This document shows positions 21,912-34,543 of a DNA stretch of 64,000 bases, in pieces. The position numbers and the translations under genes are program-made. The notes below the pieces were generated by a model. It had not been told where the DNA came from. It saw nothing but the letters and a program-made list of their open reading frames with translations, and made no database searches. Every line of letters begins with the position of its first letter. Position 1 is the first letter of the stretch. Where the stretch lies: contig JARCOQ010000005.1 in assembly GCA_029207755.1 (NCBI GenBank), positions 49,565,563 through 49,629,562 on the forward strand, in the 5' to 3' direction. The stretch is from Chamaea fasciata (taxonomy: Eukaryota; Chordata; Aves; Passeriformes; Sylviidae).

Positions 21912-24900
21912 TAGAAAGAAGGCTAAGTTTTTACCTCAGCTCTACCCTCTCCAAGTTCTAGGCAAAAAAAAAAAAAAAAAAAAAAAAAAAGTGGTGTCTT
22001 CACGCCCTCAAGCTTTTCTCCATCCTTTTTTTTTGACCCTAATTGCTCCTCCACTCGCCGTGATGCTTTTGGTTGCATGAGATAGGGGCTGCCTGGGTCA
22101 CAGGAGCAGCCCAGGGAAGCAGGAGGCACGGAAGGAAAAGCGGAGGGCAACAGGCAGAAGCCATTTCCAAAGCGCTTTCCGTCTTGAATGCTGCCAAGAC
22201 AAAGCACACCCTGTGCTTTCTGGATGGAGCTCGAGCACCTCAGCAATGAGCCGAATGTTTAGGCTGCAGACACCGGGGCTTGCTATCCCTGCTTCTCCTT
22301 TGCCTCGGTGTATTTTACACAAGCAGGCAATGAACGCAACCAGGTGCCTACAACCAGAAGCAGGCACGGCAACAGTTCAGCCACATCCAATTTAACCTCA
22401 GCGGAGAAGGAGAAGCGCTAAAGCAGCAGCGAGTACCGCAAAACCACCGCATCAGGGGGAACGCCAAACATGTCTTTGGTGATTTCTACTGCTGGGACAC
22501 GGTCACACTTGTCTGTGCGGTGCAATCACCAAGGGTTTCTATCCTCCTCTCCCGAAAAAACGAGTGCTACGCTTTGGTTTTGCCCGGCACTGAGAGGCTG
22601 CGCTGGTAGCTTGCCGAGCTTCCCTAGCTCGCCGCAGTTCACGCGCCTTACGTAGATGACGCAGCAGAGGCTATTCAGGAAAGTTAGCGTAGGTTACGCA
22701 ATCGACGTAAATCGCCTCGGCTGCCCAAGTTCCCTGGCGGATCGGGATTGCTGGTGCCCAGGGCAACTGTTTTTTTTCCTAAGGTTCAAAGCAAGAAGCT
22801 AGAGGAGGAAGTTCTGCTAAAAAATCCAAACATCAGCGGAGCTGGCAGACTTAGACCAAAAGCAGAAAAAGCTGAAAAGATGCTCGGTGTTCCAAGCTGC
22901 ACACTTCGATTTTCAAGCAGAGAAAGAAGGACAAAAAAGAAAAAAAATATTCTTAGCACCCTGATGAAACATTCACTACCAACTACAGATACTGGGAGGC
23001 TGAAAGTCAGAAGATGGCTTTAACATCCCTTTTCTTCACGGGCTTAACGGTCATTTTCTTGGACAACACCTCATCTAAGCTTTAAGGCCTTAGCAGAAGT
23101 TTTACCATCTTTCCCATTCACTTTCTATAAAATTCCTCTTAGTGGGCAATGAAGGAAATCAGTCATATTTCATATCTGCCAATCATAGAATCACCTCTTT
23201 CTTCTAGAGAAAGAAAACCAAACCAAAACCAAACCGAACCAAAAAACCCCAACAAAACAACAACAACAAACCACAGAAGAAAGCAGACCAAAAAACCAAA
23301 CCAACAGGTTTCTGAAACTTGCTTTGAAAGAGAAAAGCTGGATTCCAAGACTAACTGTGAAGCATCCTCCTTTGACTAGAAATGGGATTTCCCACCCCAG
23401 GACACAGCAGTGCCCAGGGTAGCCCCCGAACCCTGCAGAGCCCAGCTCTGCTGAGGTGGGGAGCAGCTTTGGTCTCTTCTTCCAGGCAGCCTGGAGCAAG
23501 CACAAACAGCAGCAGACAAAGCTCACCCAAGCCCCTGGCTTCATGACCTCCTAGGCAGAGCAACAGCAGTCATGAATATTTAATCCAAATATACTCTGTT
23601 GATTTATCAACGAGTCTTTTTGGCATGACTTGAAACCTACACAATTAAATATAGTAGAGAGGATGTAGAAAGGAGTGAAATTTCAGGTCCACAATACCTT
23701 CCTTCGGTTTTGCTAGGGCTACGCAAGAAAACAGCCACAGGAAGATAGAAGATGATCTATTAAATCAAGACCAACTTTTTTGGTGAACATCTTGTACACA
23801 AGAAGAGAGTTTTAACGGGGATGCCTGCTCCTTGCAAAGCACCTACATTTTATTTTAGACAAGAAGGAATACGGAGGAGATACAGTCACATTCTACTTTT
23901 ACTGCAGCTGAATGAGCAGCGGTCTCAGTGTTCACTGAAGAATGAGAATTGGCATTGGTTTGAAACACTCAATGAAGATGTCAATGGCATTTGCTTTTCT
24001 AAAGAACTTCTTCTGCCCGTGTAAGATTTTTCTTTAAAGTGCATTTTAGGAAAAAGAAGAGTAATAATAATAATTAAAAAAAACCAAAAATCAGTAAGAC
24101 CCCAAAATCCACGAGAAGTATTTTTGGAGCTGCCATCAACAATCCATAGCCTTAAGTCCAGCCACAGAACAGAAGCAGCTCCAGTGACTCAGCCACGTCA
24201 CGTGAGTTCCAGTAGCCTCGAATGCACTGAAGGCATTGTGTCTTGCTTCATTGGGTACTATGTTGCACTGTACGGAAGTCTATCAAAGCCAGCTGAATGA
24301 AATGAACAATTATTTCTATTTCAAGAAGGAAAAGCACTTGACCAGGAAATACAGAAGAAGACTGGACAGAGATTGGCAAATAAGGCAAGACTGCAGCACC
24401 CCTTGCTAAAACACCAAATGAACACCTGCAAAACACAGAAAAAAGTCTGCCTTCTTCTTTTATCGTCGCTAAAGTGGACAGTCTACCTGCTTCCTGGGTC
24501 CAAACATAGTTCAAACTGCAAATTGTTCGTTTGTTTCAACTGCACGGTGAAGAATCCTCACCAAACCATGCCCTGCTCCATTTATGATCAACGTATTCTT
24601 GTTCGGCTTCTTGGGAAAGTTTCCAAGGAGATTTTCATCATATTGGTCGTGATGAAATACTAAAGAAACCACCCAGGAATCGCATTTTCTAACGACAGAA
24701 CTGCTCCTGACATCTGTAGCAAAATTTAATTTGCTTTTCTTTGTCCTCTAACGCACCCATTAATATTGGTCACTTAACAACACTGAGCTCTCTTCACTTG
24801 CACTTGCACTTTCGGTTTCTTTTTTTTCCAGCTTGATGCTGCCTCAGAAACGATGTCTGCAGGAGCTGCACGTTAGACAGGCACGTCAGCTCTTCAGAAA

Positions 24901-25039
24901 GTGGAGGCTGTAAGGATTAAAAGGGACTCTCTCAAGTGGAAGGCAGGATTCTGGCTTGCAGGGCTGCTGTCCATGCTCAGAAGGACAGCAGCAAGGTAAC
25001 ACTCAGCTGTTCTTAAGGTAAAATTCAAGCTTCCTGCCT
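21912..25039 (+). repeat. Unit 8, main-type copy with CAGACCAAAA in the C/A-rich tract
   Basis: The poly(A) is 21964-21990 (27 nt), the CpG core 22598-22748 and the candidate exon 24832-24995. It has the T allele at 22526. It is the only copy after unit 2 with CAGACCAAAA (near 23287) rather than CAGACAAAAA, an allele shared with units 1-2. It is the first copy with CTCACCAAACC (near 24558) instead of CTCAGCAAACC. Confidence 0.97.
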
Positions 25040-25089
25040 TAGAAAGAAGGCTAAGTTTTTACCTCAGCTCTACCCTCTCCAAGTTCTAG

Positions 25090-25137
<48 letters not shown>

Positions 25138-28100
25138 GGTGTCTTCACGCCCTCAAGCTTTTCTCCATCCTTTTTTTTTGACCCTAATTGCTCCTCCACT
25201 CGCCGTGATGCTTTTGGTTGCATGAGATAGGGGCTGCCTGGGTCACAGGAGCAGCCCAGGGAAGCAGGAGGCACGGAAGGAAAAGCGGAGGGCAACAGGC
25301 AGAAGCCATTTCCAAAGCGCTTTCCGTCTTGAATGCTGCCAAGACAAAGCACACCCTGTGCTTTCTGGATGGAGCTCGAGCACCTCAGCAATGAGCCGAA
25401 TGTTTAGGCTGCAGACACCGGGGCTTGCTATCCCTGCTTCTCTTTTGCCTCGGTGTATTTTACACAAGCAGGCAATGAACGCAACCAGGTGCCTACAACC
25501 AGAAGCAGGCACGGCAACAGTTCAGCCACATCCAATTTAACCTCAGCGGAGAAGGAGAAGCGCTAAAGCAGCAGCGAGTACCGCAAAACCACCGCATCAG
25601 GGGGAACGCCAAACATGTCTTTGGTGATTTCTACTGCTGGGACACGGTCACACTTGTCTGTGCGGTGCAACCACCAAGGGTTTCTATCCTCCTCTCCCGA
25701 AAAAACGAGTGCTACGCTTTGGTTTTGCCCGGCACTGAGAGGCTGCGCTGGTAGCTTGCCGAGCTTCCCTAGCTCGCCGCAGTTCACGCGCCTTACGTAG
25801 ATGACGCAGCAGAGGCTATTCAGGAAAGTTAGCGTAGGTTACGCAATCGACGTAAATCGCCTCGGCTGCCCAAGTTCCCTGGCGGATCGGGATTGCTGGT
25901 GCCCAGGGCAACTGTTTTTTTTCCTAAGGTTCAAAGCAAGAAGCTAGAGGAGGAAGTTCTGCTAAAAAATCCAAACATCAGCGGAGCTGGCAGACTTAGA
26001 CCAAAAGCAGAAAAAGCTGAAAAGATGCTCGGTGTTCCAAGCTGCACACTTCGATTTTCAAGCAGAGAAAGAAGGACAAAAAAGAAAAAAAATATTCTTA
26101 GCACCCTGATGAAACATTCACTACCAACTACAGATACTGGGAGGCTGAAAGTCAGAAGATGGCTTTAACATCCCTTTTCTTCACGGGCTTAACGGTCATT
26201 TTCTTGGACAACACCTCATCTAAGCTTTAAGGCCTTAGCAGAAGTTTTACCATCTTTCCCATTCACTTTCTATAAAATTCCTCTTAGTGGGCAATGAAGG
26301 AAATCAGTCATATTTCATATCTGCCAATCATAGAATCACCTCTTTCTTCTAGAGAAAGAAAACCAAACCAAAACCAAACCGAACCAAAAAACCCCAACAA
26401 AACAACAACAACAAACCACAGAAGAAAGCAGACAAAAAAACCAAACCAACAGGTTTCTGAAACTTGCTTTGAAAGAGAAAAGCTGGATTCCAAGACTAAC
26501 TGTGAAGCATCCTCCTTTGACTAGAAATGGGATTTCCCACCCCAGGACACAGCAGTGCCCAGGGTAGCCCCCGAACCCTGCAGAGCCCAGCTCTGCTGAG
26601 GTGGGGAGCAGCTTTGGTCTCTTCTTCCAGGCAGCCTGGAGCAAGCACAAACAGCAGCAGACAAAGCTCACCCAAGCCCCTGGCTTCATGACCTCCTAGG
26701 CAGAGCAACAGCAGTCATGAATATTTAATCCAAATATACTCTGTTGATTTATCAACGAGTCTTTTTGGCATGACTTGAAACCTACACAATTAAATATAGT
26801 AGAGAGGATGTAGAAAGGAGTGAAATTTCAGGTCCACAATACCTTCCTTCGGTTTTGCTAGGGCTACGCAAGAAAACAGCCACAGGAAGATAGAAGATGA
26901 TCTATTAAATCAAGACCAACTTTTTTGGTGAACATCTTGTACACAAGAAGAGAGTTTTAACGGGGATGCCTGCTCCTTGCAAAGCACCTACATTTTATTT
27001 TAGACAAGAAGGAATACGGAGGAGATACAGTCACATTCTACTTTTACTGCAGCTGAATGAGCAGCGGTCTCAGTGTTCACTGAAGAATGAGAATTGGCAT
27101 TGGTTTGAAACACTCAATGAAGATGTCAATGGCATTTGCTTTTCTAAAGAACTTCTTCTGCCCGTGTAAGATTTTTCTTTAAAGTGCATTTTAGGAAAAA
27201 GAAGAGTAATAATAATAATTAAAAAAAACCAAAAATCAGTAAGACCCCAAAATCCACGAGAAGTATTTTTGGAGCTGCCATCAACAATCCATAGCCTTAA
27301 GTCCAGCCACAGAACAGAAGCAGCTCCAGTGACTCAGCCACGTCACGTGAGTTCCAGTAGCCTCGAATGCACTGAAGGCATTGTGTCTTGCTTCATTGGG
27401 TACTATGTTGCACTGTACGGAAGTCTATCAAAGCCAGCTGAATGAAATGAACAATTATTTCTATTTCAAGAAGGAAAAGCACTTGACCAGGAAATACAGA
27501 AGAAGACTGGACAGAGATTGGCAAATAAGGCAAGACTGCAGCACCCCTTGCTAAAACACCAAATGAACACCTGCAAAACACAGAAAAAAGTCTGCCTTCT
27601 TCTTTTATCGTCACTAAAGTGGACAGTCTACCTGCTTCCTGGGTCCAAACATAGTTCAAACTGCAAATTGTTCGTTTGTTTCAACTGCACGGTGAAGAAT
27701 CCTCAGCAAACCATGCCCTGCTCCATTTATGATCAACGTATTCTTGTTCGGCTTCTTGGGAAAGTTTCCAAGGAGATTTTCATCATATTGGTCGTGATGA
27801 AATACTAAAGAAACCACCCAGGAATCGCATTTTCTAACGACAGAACTGCTCCTGACATCTGTAGCAAAATTTAATTTGCTTTTCTTTGTCCTCTAACGCA
27901 CCCATTAATATTGGTCACTTAACAACACTGAGCTCTCTTCACTTGCACTTGCACTTTCGGTTTCTTTTTTTTCCAGCTTGATGCTGCCTCAGAAACGATG
28001 TCTGCAGGAGCTGCACGTTAGACAGGCACGTCAGCTCTTCAGAAAGTGGAGGCTGTAAGGATTAAAAGGGACTCTCTCAAGTGGAAGGCAGGATTCTGGC

Positions 28101-28184
28101 TTGCAGGGCTGCTGTCCATGCTCAGAAGGACAGCAGCAAGGTAACACTCAGCTGTTCTTAAGGTAAAATTCAAGCTTCCTGCCT
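25040..28184 (+). repeat. Unit 9, main-type copy
   Basis: The poly(A) is 25092-25135 (44 nt), the CpG core 25743-25893 and the candidate exon 27977-28140. A private C-to-T change gives TTCTCTTTTGCC near 25441. It carries TCACTAAAG near 27611 (shared with units 3, 4 and 17) and CTCAGCAAACC. Confidence 0.97.
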
Positions 28185-31100
28185 TAGAAAGAAGGCTAAG
28201 TTTTTACCTCAGCTCTACCCTCTCCAAGTTCTAGGCAAAAAAAAAAAAAAAAAAAAGTGGTGTCTTCACGCCCTCAAGCTTTTCTCCATCCTTTTTTTTT
28301 GACCCTAATTGCTCCTCCACTCGCCGTGATGCTTTTGGTTGCATGAGATAGGGGCTGCCTGGGTCACAGGAGCAGCCCAGGGAAGCAGGAGGCACGGAAG
28401 GAAAAGCGGAGGGCAACAGGCAGAAGCCATTTCCAAAGCGCTTTCCGTCTTGAATGCTGCCAAGACAAAGCACACCCTGTGCTTTCTGGATGGAGCTCGA
28501 GCACCTCAGCAATGAGCCGAATGTTTAGGCTGCAGACACCGGGGCTTGCTATCCCTGCTTCTCCTTTGCCTCGGTGTATTTTACACAAGCAGGCAATGAA
28601 CGCAACCAGGTGCCTACAACCAGAAGCAGGCACGGCAACAGTTCAGCCACATCCAATTTAACCTCAGCGGAGAAGGAGAAGCGCTAAAGCAGCAGCGAGT
28701 ACCGCAAAACCACCGCATCAGGGGGAACGCCAAACATGTCTTTGGTGATTTCTACTGCTGGGACACGGTCACACTTGTCTGTGCGGTGCAACCACCAAGG
28801 GTTTCTATCCTCCTCTCCCGAAAAAACGAGTGCTACGCTTTGGTTTTGCCCGGCACTGAGAGGCTGCGCTGGTAGCTTGCCGAGCTTCCCTAGCTCGCCG
28901 CAGTTCACGCGCCTTACGTAGATGACGCAGCAGAGGCTATTCAGGAAAGTTAGCGTAGGTTACGCAATCGACGTAAATCGCCTCGGCTGCCCAAGTTCCC
29001 TGGCGGATCGGGATTGCTGGTGCCCAGGGCAACTGTTTTTTTTCCTAAGGTTCAAAGCAAGAAGCTAGAGGAGGAAGTTCTGCTAAAAAATCCAAACATC
29101 AGCGGAGCTGGCAGACTTAGACCAAAAGCAGAAAAAGCTGAAAAGATGCTCGGTGTTCCAAGCTGCACACTTCGATTTTCAAGCAGAGAAAGAAGGACAA
29201 AAAAGAAAAAAAATATTCTTAGCACCCTGATGAAACATTCACTACCAACTACAGATACTGGGAGGCTGAAAGTCAGAAGATGGCTTTAACATCCCTTTTC
29301 TTCACGGGCTTAACGGTCATTTTCTTGGACAACACCTCATCTAAGCTTTAAGGCCTTAGCAGAAGTTTTACCATCTTTCCCATTCACTTTCTATAAAATT
29401 CCTCTTAGTGGGCAATGAAGGAAATCAGTCATATTTCATATCTGCCAATCATAGAATCACCTCTTTCTTCTAGAGAAAGAAAACCAAACCAAAACCAAAC
29501 CGAACCAAAAAACCCCAACAAAACAACAACAACAAACCACAGAAGAAAGCAGACAAAAAAACCAAACCAACAGGTTTCTGAAACTTGCTTTGAAAGAGAA
29601 AAGCTGGATTCCAAGACTAACTGTGAAGCATCCTCCTTTGACTAGAAATGGGATTTCCCACCCCAGGACACAGCAGTGCCCAGGGTAGCCCCCGAACCCT
29701 GCAGAGCCCAGCTCTGCTGAGGTGGGGAGCAGCTTTGGTCTCTTCTTCCAGGCAGCCTGGAGCAAGCACAAACAGCAGCAGACAAAGCTCACCCAAGCCC
29801 CTGGCTTCATGACCTCCTAGGCAGAGCAACAGCAGTCATGAATATTTAATCCAAATATACTCTGTTGATTTATCAACGAGTCTTTTTGGCATGACTTGAA
29901 ACCTACACAATTAAATATAGTAGAGAGGATGTAGAAAGGAGTGAAATTTCAGGTCCACAATACCTTCCTTCGGTTTTGCTAGGGCTACGCAAGAAAACAG
30001 CCACAGGAAGATAGAAGATGATCTATTAAATCAAGACCAACTTTTTTGGTGAACATCTTGTACACAAGAAGAGAGTTTTAACGGGGATGCCTGCTCCTTG
30101 CAAAGCACCTACATTTTATTTTAGACAAGAAGGAATACGGAGGAGATACAGTCACATTCTACTTTTACTGCAGCTGAATGAGCAGCGGTCTCAGTGTTCA
30201 CTGAAGAATGAGAATTGGCATTGGTTTGAAACACTCAATGAAGATGTCAATGGCATTTGCTTTTCTAAAGAACTTCTTCTGCCCGTGTAAGATTTTTCTT
30301 TAAAGTGCATTTTAGGAAAAAGAAGAGTAATAATAATAATTAAAAAAAACCAAAAATCAGTAAGACCCCAAAATCCACGAGAAGTATTTTTGGAGCTGCC
30401 ATCAACAATCCATAGCCTTAAGTCCAGCCACAGAACAGAAGCAGCTCCAGTGACTCAGCCACGTCACGTGAGTTCCAGTAGCCTCGAATGCACTGAAGGC
30501 ATTGTGTCTTGCTTCATTGGGTACTATGTTGCACTGTACGGAAGTCTATCAAAGCCAGCTGAATGAAATGAACAATTATTTCTATTTCAAGAAGGAAAAG
30601 CACTTGACCAGGAAATACAGAAGAAGACTGGACAGAGATTGGCAAATAAGGCAAGACTGCAGCACCCCTTGCTAAAACACCAAATGAACACCTGCAAAAC
30701 ACAGAAAAAAGTCTGCCTTCTTCTTTTATCGTCGCTAAAGTGGACAGTCTACCTGCTTCCTGGGTCCAAACATAGTTCAAACTGCAAATTGTTCGTTTGT
30801 TTCAACTGCACGGTGAAGAATCCTCACCAAACCATGCCCTGCTCCATTTATGATCAACGTATTCTTGTTCGGCTTCTTGGGAAAGTTTCCAAGGAGATTT
30901 TCATCATATTGGTCGTGATGAAATACTAAAGAAACCACCCAGGAATCGCATTTTCTAACGACAGAACTGCTCCTGACATCTGTAGCAAAATTTAATTTGC
31001 TTTTCTTTGTCCTCTAACGCACCCATTAATATTGGTCACTTAACAACACTGAGCTCTCTTCACTTGCACTTGCACTTTCGGTTTCTTTTTTTTCCAGCTT

Positions 31101-31305
31101 GATGCTGCCTCAGAAACGATGTCTGCAGGAGCTGCACGTTAGACAGGCACGTCAGCTCTTCAGAAAGTGGAGGCTGTAAGGATTAAAAGGGACTCTCTCA
31201 AGTGGAAGGCAGGATTCTGGCTTGCAGGGCTGCTGTCCATGCTCAGAAGGACAGCAGCAAGGTAACACTCAGCTGTTCTTAAGGTAAAATTCAAGCTTCC
31301 TGCCT
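28185..31305 (+). repeat. Unit 10, main-type copy, shortest poly(A)
   Basis: The poly(A) is 28237-28256 (20 nt), the shortest in the window, making this the shortest main-type unit at 3121 bp. The CpG core is 28864-29014 and the candidate exon 31098-31261. Alleles are C at the CAACC site, TCGCTAAAG, CTCACCAAACC and AATTTGC. Confidence 0.97.
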
Positions 31306-31355
31306 TAGAAAGAAGGCTAAGTTTTTACCTCAGCTCTACCCTCTCCAAGTTCTAG

Positions 31356-31401
<46 letters not shown>

Positions 31402-34400
31402 GGTGTCTTCACGCCCTCAAGCTTTTCTCCATCCTTTTTTTTTGACCCTAATTGCTCCTCCACTCGCCGTGATGCTTTTGGTTGCATGAGATAGGGGCTG
31501 CCTGGGTCACAGGAGCAGCCCAGGGAAGCAGGAGGCACGGAAGGAAAAGCGGAGGGCAACAGGCAGAAGCCATTTCCAAAGCGCTTTCCGTCTTGAATGC
31601 TGCCAAGACAAAGCACACCCTGTGCTTTCTGGATGGAGCTCGAGCACCTCAGCAATGAGCCGAATGTTTAGGCTGCAGACACCGGGGCTTGCTATCCCTG
31701 CTTCTCCTTTGCCTCGGTGTATTTTACACAAGCAGGCAATGAACGCAACCAGGTGCCTACAACCAGAAGCAGGCACGGCAACAGTTCAGCCACATCCAAT
31801 TTAACCTCAGCGGAGAAGGAGAAGCGCTAAAGCAGCAGCGAGTACCGCAAAACCACCGCATCAGGGGGAACGCCAAACATGTCTTTGGTGATTTCTACTG
31901 CTGGGACACGGTCACACTTGTCTGTGCGGTGCAATCACCAAGGGTTTCTATCCTCCTCTCCCGAAAAAACGAGTGCTACGCTTTGGTTTTGCCCGGCACT
32001 GAGAGGCTGCGCTGGTAGCTTGCCGAGCTTCCCTAGCTCGCCGCAGTTCACGCGCCTTACGTAGATGACGCAGCAGAGGCTATTCAGGAAAGTTAGCGTA
32101 GGTTACGCAATCGACGTAAATCGCCTCGGCTGCCCAAGTTCCCTGGCGGATCGGGATTGCTGGTGCCCAGGGCAACTGTTTTTTTTCCTAAGGTTCAAAG
32201 CAAGAAGCTAGAGGAGGAAGTTCTGCTAAAAAATCCAAACATCAGCGGAGCTGGCAGACTTAGACCAAAAGCAGAAAAAGCTGAAAAGATGCTCGGTGTT
32301 CCAAGCTGCACACTTCGATTTTCAAGCAGAGAAAGAAGGACAAAAAAGAAAAAAAATATTCTTAGCACCCTGATGAAACATTCACTACCAACTACAGATA
32401 CTGGGAGGCTGAAAGTCAGAAGATGGCTTTAACATCCCTTTTCTTCACGGGCTTAACGGTCATTTTCTTGGACAACACCTCATCTAAGCTTTAAGGCCTT
32501 AGCAGAAGTTTTACCATCTTTCCCATTCACTTTCTATAAAATTCCTCTTAGTGGGCAATGAAGGAAATCAGTCATATTTCATATCTGCCAATCATAGAAT
32601 CACCTCTTTCTTCTAGAGAAAGAAAACCAAACCAAAACCAAACCGAACCAAAAAACCCCAACAAAACAACAACAACAAACCACAGAAGAAAGCAGACAAA
32701 AAAACCAAACCAACAGGTTTCTGAAACTTGCTTTGAAAGAGAAAAGCTGGATTCCAAGACTAACTGTGAAGCATCCTCCTTTGACTAGAAATGGGATTTC
32801 CCACCCCAGGACACAGCAGTGCCCAGGGTAGCCCCCGAACCCTGCAGAGCCCAGCTCTGCTGAGGTGGGGAGCAGCTTTGGTCTCTTCTTCCAGGCAGCC
32901 TGGAGCAAGCACAAACAGCAGCAGACAAAGCTCACCCAAGCCCCTGGCTTCATGACCTCCTAGGCAGAGCAACAGCAGTCATGAATATTTAATCCAAATA
33001 TACTCTGTTGATTTATCAACGAGTCTTTTTGGCATGACTTGAAACCTACACAATTAAATATAGTAGAGAGGATGTAGAAAGGAGTGAAATTTCAGGTCCA
33101 GAATACCTTCCTTCGGTTTTGCTAGGGCTACGCAAGAAAACAGCCGCAGGAAGATAGAAGATGATCTATTAAATCAAGACCAACTTTTTTGGTGAACGTC
33201 TTGTACACAAGAAGAGAGTTTTAATGGGGATGCCTGCTCCTTGCAAAGCACCTACATTTTATTTTAGACAAGAAGGAATACGGAGGAGATACAGTCACAT
33301 TCTACTTTTACTGCAGCTGAATGAGCAGCGGTCTCAGTGTTCACTGAAGAATGAGAATTGGCATTGGTTTGAAACACTCAATGAAGATGTCAATGGCATT
33401 TGCTTTTCTAAAGAACTTCTTCTGCCCGTGTAAGATTTTTCTTTAAAGTGCATTTTAGGAAAAAGAAGAGTAATAATAATAATTAAAAAAAACCAAAAAT
33501 CAGTAAGACCCCAAAATCCACGAGAAGTATTTTTGGAGCTGCCATCAACAATCCATAGCCTTAAGTCCAGCCACAGAACAGAAGCAGCTCCAGTGACTCA
33601 GCCACGTCACGTGAGTTCCAGTAGCCTCGAATGCACTGAAGGCATTGTGTCTTGCTTCATTGGGTACTATGTTGCACTGTACGGAAGTCTATCAAAGCCA
33701 GCTGAATGAAATGAACAATTATTTCTATTTCAAGAAGGAAAAGCACTTGACCAGGAAATACAGAAGAAGACTGGACAGAGATTGGCAAATAAGGCAAGAC
33801 TGCAGCACCCCTTGCTAAAACACCAAATGAACACCTGCAAAACACAGAAAAAAGTCTGCCTTCTTCTTTTATCGTCGCTAAAGTGGACAGTCTACCTGCT
33901 TCCTGGGTCCAAACATAGTTCAAACTGCAAATTGTTCGTTTGTTTCAACTGCACGGTGAAGAATCCTCACCAAACCATGCCCTGCTCCATTTATGATCAA
34001 CGTATTCTTGTTCGGCTTCTTGGGAAAGTTTCCAAGGAGATTTTCATCATATTGGTCGTGATGAAATACTAAAGAAACCACCCAGGAATCGCATTTTCTA
34101 ACGACAGAACTGCTCCTGACATCTGTAGCAAAATTTAATTTGCTTTTCTTTGTCCTCTAACGCACCCATTAATATTGGTCACTTAACAACACTGAGCTCT
34201 CTTCACTTGCACTTGCACTTTCGGTTTCTTTTTTTTCCAGCTTGATGCTGCCTCAGAAACGATGTCTGCAGGAGCTGCACGTTAGACAGGCACGTCAGCT
34301 CTTCAGAAAGTGGAGGCTGTAAGGATTAAAAGGGACTCTCTCAAGTGGAAGGCAGGATTCTGGCTTGCAGGGCTGCTGTCCATGCTCAGAAGGACAGCAG

Positions 34401-34448
34401 CAAGGTAACACTCAGCTGTTCTTAAGGTAAAATTCAAGCTTCCTGCCT
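31306..34448 (+). repeat. Unit 11, main-type copy with a tract of unit-1 alleles
   Basis: The poly(A) is 31358-31399 (42 nt), the CpG core 32007-32157 and the candidate exon 34241-34404. It has the T allele at 31935. Between about 33098 and 33200 it carries CCAGAATACC, CAGCCGCAGG and GAACGTCTTG, the alleles of unit 1, in an otherwise main-type background. It also has TTTAATGGGG near 33224, shared with units 12 and 15. A short gene-conversion tract is the simplest reading. Confidence 0.97.
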
Positions 34449-34498
34449 TAGAAAGAAGGCTAAGTTTTTACCTCAGCTCTACCCTCTCCAAGTTCTAG

Positions 34499-34543
<45 letters not shown>

